Shown: positions 58,180 to 64,000 of the stretch, in pieces
Layout: the number at the start of each line of letters is the position of its first letter
Numbering within the stretch: position 1 is the first letter of the stretch
Source of the DNA: Streptomyces sp. AJS327
Lineage (GTDB): Bacteria; Actinomycetota; Actinomycetes; Streptomycetales; Streptomycetaceae
DNA length: 64,000 nucleotides
Direction of reading: 5' to 3'
Assembly (NCBI RefSeq): GCF_013450295.1
Contig: NZ_SKBR01000004.1
Coordinates: forward strand, 62,001-126,000
Position numbers and translations under genes: made by a program
Notes under the pieces: generated by a model
What the model saw: only the letters and a program-made list of their open reading frames with translations
What the model was told of the DNA's origin: nothing
Databases searched by the model: none

Positions 58180-58782
58180 GTGAACAAGAAGCTCGCGGCC
58201 GCGCTGTCTGGCAGCGCGGCACTCGTACTCGCGCTGACCGGGTGCAGCGAAGAGAGCGACAAGGAGAAGGACGCCTGGGCCAAGAAGGTCTGTGACAAGG
58301 TCAAGCCCCAGGTCACGAAGATCCAGGAGGCCAACGTCTCGATCGACGAGGTCTCCCGCAAGAAGCCGAAGTCCGACTCGGAGAAGGCCGCCCGCGCGGT
58401 CTCCGAGCAGGTGAAGAAGACCGACTCGGCCGCCTTCCACAAGATCTCCCGCGCTTACGGCTCCCTCGCGACGGCGGTCGACGACGCGGGCGCCCCACCG
58501 GTCGACGACGGCGCCACGCTGAAGAAGGACGCGGTCGCGGAGCTGAAGACGCTGTCCAGGAAGTACGCCGGGCTGAAGCGGACGGTGGACAAGCTGGACA
58601 CCGAGGACCAGGGCGAGTTCGGCCGCGGCCTCAAAGGCGTGGCGAACGAGCTGAAGCAGCTCGGCGAGAGCGGGGACCAGGCGCTCTCCAAGCTCCAGTC
58701 CGGCGACCTCGGCGAGGCCATGGCCAAGCAGAAGGGCTGCAAGAAGCCCGGCAAGGCGACGAACGCCCCCGACGGTTCGTAG
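58180..58782 (+). CDS. Small lipoprotein, 200 aa
   Basis: A GTG preceded by GGAAGGGACC opens VNKKLAAALSGSAALVLALTGC, a signal peptide with lipobox LALTGC. The mature protein is Lys/Glu/Asp-rich and helical (KVCDKVKPQVTKIQEANVSI, AVAELKTLSRKYAGLKRTVD, GVANELKQLGESGDQALSKL) with one disulfide candidate (C near 44 and a C-terminal GCKK). Similar small lipoproteins occur in many Streptomyces, function unknown. Independent promoter likely in the gap after hppA. Confidence 0.85.
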   Translation: MNKKLAAALSGSAALVLALTGCSEESDKEKDAWAKKVCDKVKPQVTKIQEANVSIDEVSRKKPKSDSEKAARAVSEQVKKTDSAAFHKISRAYGSLATAVDDAGAPPVDDGATLKKDAVAELKTLSRKYAGLKRTVDKLDTEDQGEFGRGLKGVANELKQLGESGDQALSKLQSGDLGEAMAKQKGCKKPGKATNAPDGS

Positions 58783-58858
58783 CCGCCACCGCACCCCGCC
58801 CCGGCCGCCGCCCGCGCGGGAGGGGCGGGGCGGCGGCGGGGCGGGCGACAATGGGGGC

Positions 58859-60370
58859 GTGAGTATCCAGGACCTGCCCGACCCCGCCCCCCGTACCGTG
58901 GACCGGCTCCGCGAGTCCCTGCGCGCCGCCGGCTTCACCGCTGACGGACTGCTGGAACTGCTCGGCGGTCCCGCGTACGCCGCGCTCGCCCGCGGCGAGA
59001 CGGTCCCCGCGCTGCGCGCCACCCATGGTGACGGCCCGTTGGACACCCTCGTCCGGCTGTTCCTGCTGCGGAGGCCGGTCGACGCGAAACGCGCGGCGGC
59101 GGCGCTCCCCATGGAGGAGTGCGTGGAATCCGGCTGGCTGGCCCCGGTGGACGGGGAGTTGCGGGCCACCGTCGACATCCGCCCCTACGGCGGCCCCGAG
59201 GGCCAGGACTGGTGGATCGTCTCGGACCTCGGCTGCGCCGTCGGCGGAGCCCAGGGGGCGCTCGACGGCCGGGAGGACGTCGTCCTCGGTGTCGGAGGGG
59301 CGTCCACCACGCTCGCCGGGCTCACCGTGCGCGAACCGGTCGGCAACGCCCTGGATCTGGGCGCCGGTTGCGGAATCCAGGCGCTGCACGCCGCCCAGCA
59401 CGCCCGCACCGTCACGGCGACCGACGTGAACCCGCGCGCGCTGCGTGTCACCCAACTCACCCTGGCGCTCTCCGGCGCGCCCGAACCCGAGCTGCGGCAG
59501 GGCTCGCTGTTCGAACCGGTCGCGCACGAGGGGCCGTTCGACCTCATCGTCTCCAACCCGCCGTTCGTCATCTCACCCGCCGCCCGGCTCACCTACCGCG
59601 ACGGTGGGCTGGCCGGGGACGACCTCTGCCGCCACCTCGTCGAGCGGTCGGCGGACCACCTCGCGGACGGCGGCTACTGCCAGCTGCTCGCCAACTGGGA
59701 GCACCGGGACGGGCAGGACTGGCGGGAGCGGGTCGCCGCCTGGGTGCCGGAGGGCTGCGACGCGTGGATCGTGGAGCGCGAGGTCCAGGACGTCACCGAG
59801 TACGCCGAGTTGTGGCTGCGGGACGCGGGGGACCACCGGGGCGACCCGGCGCGCTACGCGGCCCGGTACGACGACTGGCTGGACGAGTTCGCCTCCCGCG
59901 GTACCCGGGCGGTGGGCTTCGGCTGGATCACCCTGCGCAAGACGGGCGCGGCCCGGGGCGCCGCCGCTTCCGTCCGGCTGGAGGAGTGGCCGCACCCGGT
60001 GGAGCAGCCGCTGGGCGACGCGGTCCGCGAGCACTTCGAGCGGCAGGACTTCCTGCGCCGCACCGATGACGCGGCGCTGCTGGACCGGCACTTCACGCTC
60101 GCGGACGGGGTGGTGCAGGAGCAGGTGGGCCCGCCCGGAGCGGAGGACCCGGAGCACGTGGTGCTGCGTCAGCAGCGTGGGCTGCGCCGGGCGGTCGCGG
60201 TGGACACCGTCGGCGCCGGGTTCGCCGGGGTCTGTGAGGGCTCGCTGCCGGCGGGGCGGATTCTGGACGCCATCGCCCAACTGCTCGGTGAGGACCCGGT
60301 GGTGCTCCGGGACCGCACCCCGCGCACCATCCGGCACCTGGTGGAGCAGGGCTTCCTGCTGCCGGTCTGA
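58859..60370 (+). CDS. SAM-dependent methyltransferase, 503 aa
   Basis: An N-terminal winged-helix-like domain (VDRLRESLRAAGFTADGLLE, PLDTLVRLFLLRRPVDAKRA) precedes a Rossmann methyltransferase: GNALDLGAGCGIQALHAAQH (SAM loop), TVTATDVNPRALRVTQLTLA and LIVSNPPFVISP. NPPF points to N- or rRNA-base methylation of the RsmC/PrmC kind. A C-terminal domain of about 150 residues resembles an accessory substrate-binding domain. GTG start next to GGGGGC. Substrate not identifiable. Confidence 0.9.
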   Translation: MSIQDLPDPAPRTVDRLRESLRAAGFTADGLLELLGGPAYAALARGETVPALRATHGDGPLDTLVRLFLLRRPVDAKRAAAALPMEECVESGWLAPVDGELRATVDIRPYGGPEGQDWWIVSDLGCAVGGAQGALDGREDVVLGVGGASTTLAGLTVREPVGNALDLGAGCGIQALHAAQHARTVTATDVNPRALRVTQLTLALSGAPEPELRQGSLFEPVAHEGPFDLIVSNPPFVISPAARLTYRDGGLAGDDLCRHLVERSADHLADGGYCQLLANWEHRDGQDWRERVAAWVPEGCDAWIVEREVQDVTEYAELWLRDAGDHRGDPARYAARYDDWLDEFASRGTRAVGFGWITLRKTGAARGAAASVRLEEWPHPVEQPLGDAVREHFERQDFLRRTDDAALLDRHFTLADGVVQEQVGPPGAEDPEHVVLRQQRGLRRAVAVDTVGAGFAGVCEGSLPAGRILDAIAQLLGEDPVVLRDRTPRTIRHLVEQGFLLPV

Positions 60371-60603
60371 GCGACGTCCCGGGTCGTGCGAAATCGTGTT
60401 CGATAACGGTACGGTGGTGCGGCCGGGGCTCGGTGTACGTTCCCCGCCGCCCGCGCGGTACCGCTGTGTCCGCGTGAGTACTGTGCTGGTCTGTGCTGGT
60501 CTGTGTGGTTCAGTACGGAGCTGTTCTGTGTGGTGGTGCGCCGGCCCGTGCGGGTCCGTTGTCCGCCAGCGCTGTTCGACGCAACCGTGCCAGGGAGTCG
60601 ATG

Positions 60604-60951
60604 ATGGCCGTTCGCCGTGTGATGCCCACCTTCCACTCGCCCGCCGTGGAGGAGAGCCGCGCGTTCTACGGGCTGCTGGGCTTCGAGGAGGTTATGAACC
60701 TCGGCTGGATCGCGACGTTCGCCTCCCCGTCCCAACCGGCCGCGCAGATCAGCGTTCTGACGCACGACGAGACCGCTCCGGTCGTCCCGGACGTGAGCGT
60801 GGAGGTCGACGACGTGGACGCGGTCCACGCGGCGGTACGGGAGAGCGGCGCGGAGATCGTCCACCCGCTGCGGGACGAGGAGTGGGGCGTGCGGCGGTTC
60901 TTCGTCCGCGACCCCAACGGCCGCGTGATCAACGTGCTCAGCCACCGCTGA
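60604..60951 (+). CDS. VOC-superfamily (glyoxalase-like) protein
   Basis: A 115-residue single-module VOC protein: RVMPTFHSPAVEESRAFYGL, LGFEEVMNLGWIATFASPSQ, VSVEVDDVDAVHAAVRESGA, WGVRRFFVRDPNGRVINVLS. Metal ligands in this fold would be in the first strand and the last RDPNGRVIN strand; the usual glutamate is replaced, so it may be a binding rather than a catalytic protein. Two adjacent ATGs; the second has better spacing to GGGAG. Confidence 0.88.
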   Translation: MAVRRVMPTFHSPAVEESRAFYGLLGFEEVMNLGWIATFASPSQPAAQISVLTHDETAPVVPDVSVEVDDVDAVHAAVRESGAEIVHPLRDEEWGVRRFFVRDPNGRVINVLSHR

Positions 60952-61233
60952 GCCCGGCGCGCTCCACCGGTACGGCCCGGCGGCGGTGCGCGGCCCGGCG
61001 AGGACCTACCTCGCCGGACACCCCGTCTGAACAGCGTGCCCCACCACTCGGGCCGGAACGCACGGTCCCCCGTCGGCCAACTCGCCCTGAGGGCTGACCG
61101 TTCGCGGCCGGGGACGCGCGACGGCCCACGGACGGCGTCGAACCGGACGCCGCGCGTGGGCCGTTGGTGCTTCTCTCGGGGCCGGTCCGCGAGCCGGGTC
61201 CGGGCTGCGGTCCGGGTTTGGCCGGGGGCCGGG

Positions 61234-61467
61234 TCAGAGTTCCACTTCGGCCAGTCGCCAGCCGTGCAGCGCCTTGTCCCGTACCGCCTCGGCAACCGCC
61301 TCGCCGACGGACTGGAGGCTCTCGCTCGTCTCCACCCGCAGCCGCACTCTGTCCGTGGCGACCTCGGTGTGGCAGGTGAACCGCTCCGGGAGGAGGGCCA
61401 GCAGACGGATGGCGGTGAGTGCCGCGGGGGCGGCGGCCGGGTCGCGGGAGACGATGTCGAGCTTCAC
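61234..61467 (-). CDS. Small hypothetical protein, 77 aa
   Basis: GTG start; strong G/C third-position bias and no rare codons. Sequence: VKLDIVSRDPAAAPAALTAI, RLLALLPERFTCHTEVATDR, then VRLRVETSESLQSVGEAVAE. Predicted beta-alpha-beta with one long helix, reminiscent of a small ACT-like or ferredoxin-like fold. No family recognised. It stands alone, 183 bp to the right of the end of the ABC transporter gene. Confidence 0.6.
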   Translation of the reverse strand: MKLDIVSRDPAAAPAALTAIRLLALLPERFTCHTEVATDRVRLRVETSESLQSVGEAVAEAVRDKALHGWRLAEVEL

Positions 61468-61650
61468 GGGGTCGGTCCAATTCCGCTGTCGTGACGGGGT
61501 GTAGGGATCAATGGTGCCCGGCAGCGAGCGGGGTGCCGATCACCGGAGGGGAAATCCTGGGGAGTGGCCGGGGTATGGCGACGGGGCGGGGGACACGAGC
61601 TGTCCCCCGCCCCGTCATCAACCGCTCAGGCCGAGTTGGTCGCGAGCCGC

Positions 61651-63756
61651 TCAGACCGAGCTGGTCTCGTGGCTCTCCTGGCGCCCGTCCCGGCCGACCC
61701 GGATGGTCACCGTGGACTCGGACACGGCCGCCGAGCGGGGGATGAACTCCCCGAACGGGACCGGCGCGGGGCCGAAGGAGCCGGTGGCCGACTGGCCGGG
61801 CTGCGGGGCGTACCCGGCGGGCTGCGGCTGGGCGTACGGGTTGTGCTGCTGCGCGTACGGGTTCGGCTGGGCGTAACCGGTGGGCTGCGCGTAGGGGTTG
61901 GGCTGCGCGTAGCCGTAGTACTCGTCCTGCCGGGGCATCGGGATGACCGGCTCACCGATCAGGCCCGACTCGCTGTGCAGCTGCGAGCCCGCCAGCCGGG
62001 CGTACAGCTCGTCGTGCTCCATCAGGTCCTGGTGGACACCGGTCGCGCGGACCTTGCCGTCCTCCATGACCACGATCTTGTCGGCGTCCACCACGGTGGA
62101 GATCCGGTGGGCGATCGCGACGACCGCGCAGCGCTCCGACACCCGCTTGATGACCTCGCGGAACTCCTCCTCCGTCTTGGTGTCCAGGTTGGAGGTGGCC
62201 TCGTCGAGCAGCATCACCGCGGGCTTCTGGAGCAGGGTGCGGGCGATGCAGAGCCGCTGGCGCTGACCGCCGGACATCCCGGCGCCGTTGTCGCCCAGCT
62301 CGGTGTCCAGACCGTTCGGCAGCGCGGCTACCACGTCCCGCAGCCCGGCCATCTCGACCGCGTCCAGGATGTCGGCCTCACCGGCGTACGGGTTGGCGTA
62401 GGTCAGGTTCTCGCGGATGGTGCCGCGCATCGCGGCGCTGTCCTGCTGGACGTAGCCGACCAGACCGCGGACCGTGTCCAGCGGCAGGGCCTCGATGTTC
62501 TGGCCGCCGAGCAGGATGCTGCCGCCGTCCAGCTTGTACAGCCGCTCGATCAGGTTGAACAGGGTGGACTTGCCCGCCCCGGAGGGGCCGACGACGGCGG
62601 TCAGACCGCGGGTCGGAACCCGGAAGGAAACCCCGGAGAGCGCCTCCTGCTTCTCGCCGACCTCGGCCGCGTAGCCGAAGCGCACCTGGTGGAACTCGAC
62701 CGCGCCCTTGCCCTGGGCCAGCGAACCGACCAGCGCGGGCTGCTTGGCGCCGGTGCCGTCCTGCTCCTCCTGCGGGAGGTTGGTCAGCTCGTCGACGCGC
62801 TCCATCGCGGCGCGGCCCTGCACGAACTCACCGATCGCCATGAACAGCATCGCCAGCGGCGACACCAGCTGGAACAGGTACATGATGAAGGCGGTCAGAT
62901 CGGCCATGTCCATCGTGCCGTTCGCGACCCGGGTCATCCCGACACCGACGACGACGGCGAGCGACGCCTGGGTACCGACGTTCACGGCCGGGGTCAGCAG
63001 CGCGTTGAAGGCGTTGACGCGGACGCCGGAGGCACGGGCCCGCTCGGCGAGCGTGCCGATGCGGAACATCTCGCGGTTCTCGGCGCGGGACGCCTTGACG
63101 GTCGGCAGCGCGCCCAGGACCCGCTGCATGTCGGCGCCGAACTCGCCGGTGTCCTCGCGGTTCTGGTACGAGGCGGTGCGCAGCTTGCGGGCGAAGCCGA
63201 CCGAGACCAGGCAGGCGGTACCGAGCACCGCGCAGGTGATCAGCATCATCTTCCAGTCCAGGTAGAACATCAGGCCGATACCGCCGACGACGGTGGCCGA
63301 GTTCAGGACCAGCTGCGCCATCGCCTGGGACAGCGCGATCTTCACCAGCGAGGTGTCGGTCACCGCGCGGGTGAGCAGGTCACCCTGCGAGTGCTTCTGG
63401 TAGGCGGCGAGGTCCGAGCGGAGCAGCCGCCCGGTCAGCAACTGCCGTACGTCGAAGACGATGTCCTCACCGGCCTTGCCGATGACGAACGCCTGCACCG
63501 ACTGGAGGGCGGCGCCCGCCAGGAACAGCGCGACCAGCTGCGTGATCGGCTTGCTGAGCGACTCCTCCTTGGACGCCGCGGTGATCATCTGGCCGATGGC
63601 CCAGGGCTGCGCCAGCGAGGCGACGACGCCCCCGAGCCCGAGCACCACACCCAGGATCAGCAGACCGCGGTGGCGCTTGGCGACCCCCACGATCGTCTCC
63701 GAGTCGTTCCGGCTGGGATATCCCTGGTTGTTCTGCGTGGTCGGCGTGGTAGTCAT
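61651..63756 (-). CDS. ABC exporter (membrane + ATPase) with Tyr/Gln/Pro repeat tail
   Basis: A 701-residue half-transporter. Six membrane helices (GLLILGVVLGLGGVVASLAQ; TQLVALFLAGAALQSVQAFV; LVLNSATVVGGIGLMFYLDW and others) precede a nucleotide-binding domain with GPSGAGKSTLFNLIERLYKL (Walker A), NGAGMSGGQRQRLCIARTLL (signature) and KPAVMLLDEATSNLD (Walker B), and AHRISTVVDADKIVVMEDG. After residue 600 a low-complexity tail repeats YAQPNPYAQPTGYAQPNPYA. Dimer export of lipid, peptide or drug is expected. ATG with GGGGGGAGCGGCG. Confidence 0.93.
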   Translation of the reverse strand: MTTTPTTQNNQGYPSRNDSETIVGVAKRHRGLLILGVVLGLGGVVASLAQPWAIGQMITAASKEESLSKPITQLVALFLAGAALQSVQAFVIGKAGEDIVFDVRQLLTGRLLRSDLAAYQKHSQGDLLTRAVTDTSLVKIALSQAMAQLVLNSATVVGGIGLMFYLDWKMMLITCAVLGTACLVSVGFARKLRTASYQNREDTGEFGADMQRVLGALPTVKASRAENREMFRIGTLAERARASGVRVNAFNALLTPAVNVGTQASLAVVVGVGMTRVANGTMDMADLTAFIMYLFQLVSPLAMLFMAIGEFVQGRAAMERVDELTNLPQEEQDGTGAKQPALVGSLAQGKGAVEFHQVRFGYAAEVGEKQEALSGVSFRVPTRGLTAVVGPSGAGKSTLFNLIERLYKLDGGSILLGGQNIEALPLDTVRGLVGYVQQDSAAMRGTIRENLTYANPYAGEADILDAVEMAGLRDVVAALPNGLDTELGDNGAGMSGGQRQRLCIARTLLQKPAVMLLDEATSNLDTKTEEEFREVIKRVSERCAVVAIAHRISTVVDADKIVVMEDGKVRATGVHQDLMEHDELYARLAGSQLHSESGLIGEPVIPMPRQDEYYGYAQPNPYAQPTGYAQPNPYAQQHNPYAQPQPAGYAPQPGQSATGSFGPAPVPFGEFIPRSAAVSESTVTIRVGRDGRQESHETSSV

Positions 63757-63843
63757 CGCCGCTCCCCCCTCTTCGGTGCGTGCGTGCTGCCGCACTGGGC
63801 GCGGCACGTGGTCTGGCTGGTCATGGGGCCCTCCCGGGGCTCG

Positions 63844-64000
63844 TCAGCTCGCCTCGGCGGGCTGGTCGGCCCTCGCGGGAGCGGTGGCCGGTGTCGCCTG
63901 TGGGGTGTGCTCGGCCGCCATCGGCGTGTAGGGCGACACGAAGACGATCTCCGGCTCGGTGGTCTCGTCGTAGCCGGTGGTGCGGGCCAGCGTGAACTGG
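63844..64000 (-). CDS. Partial protein, C-terminal end only
   Basis: Entering from the right edge, the frame reads QFTLARTTGYDETTEPEIVF, VSPYTPMAAEHTPQATPATA and ends in PARADQPAEAS with a TGA at 63844. Only about 51 residues are seen. It lies 87 bp upstream of the ABC gene on the same strand and may be the first gene of its operon. The Pro/Thr/Ala tail is low-complexity. Family not recognisable from this fragment. Confidence 0.6.
   Translation of the reverse strand, partial: QFTLARTTGYDETTEPEIVFVSPYTPMAAEHTPQATPATAPARADQPAEAS

Overview
The window is about 70% GC, uses G/C third positions almost everywhere, has many GTG starts and shows the actinobacterial gene set (WhiB-like proteins, BldG, Tad pilus genes, Ssd). 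From memory, the chromosomal order from about 16.3 kb rightwards resembles a conserved Streptomyces core segment: PBP, wblA, two ArsA-like ATPases, crp, nth, acs, ssd/tad, bldG and hppA. The source is therefore most likely Streptomyces or a close relative. No database was searched.

Positions 1 to about 16.3 kb are the integrase end of an integrated phage-like element lodged at the 3' end of a tRNA-Pro(CGG) gene (16295-16368, minus strand). A divergent control region at 13.6-13.8 kb separates a leftward operon from a rightward repressor, small ORF and tyrosine integrase. The leftward operon starts with an XRE/excisionase-like fusion. It then carries many tightly overlapping small genes (GTGA/ATGA junctions), including a YqaJ-type exonuclease, RecT, a DnaQ-like exonuclease, a RuvC-fold nuclease, a WhiB-like protein and a replication initiator whose own gene contains five 23-bp iterons. 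Two small genes there look frameshifted. Structural, lysis and packaging genes are not visible, and the element continues beyond the left edge.

16.4-31.6 kb: metallophosphoesterase, YqeY-like protein, class A penicillin-binding protein, divergent wblA, two ArsA-like ATPases, DUF4177 and RidA-like genes, a Nudix/metallo-beta-lactamase pair, crp, and nth with a Nudix gene and a MarP-like membrane serine protease. 32.3-43.3 kb: alpha/beta hydrolase, holin-like membrane protein, acetyl-CoA synthetase, a SulP-carbonic anhydrase fusion, a deacetylase-like lipoprotein, a MinD/CooC-like ATPase and a Fic-like protein. 43.7-53.3 kb: a HAD phosphatase, then ssd-tadA-tadB-tadC-pilin-tadE-like genes converging on a MrfA-type helicase. 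53.5-64 kb: bldG with its anti-sigma-factor-like partner, the proton-pumping pyrophosphatase hppA, a lipoprotein, a methyltransferase, a VOC protein, a small ORF, an ABC exporter and a partial gene.

The most unusual features are the iteron origin inside the initiator gene, an integrase with a LacI-type helix-turn-helix inserted in its catalytic domain, two clusters of an oriented TGTCCGG motif that ignores reading frame, an XRE/excisionase fusion with a strong internal ribosome binding site, and a WblA whose C-terminus has a tyrosine at every third residue.
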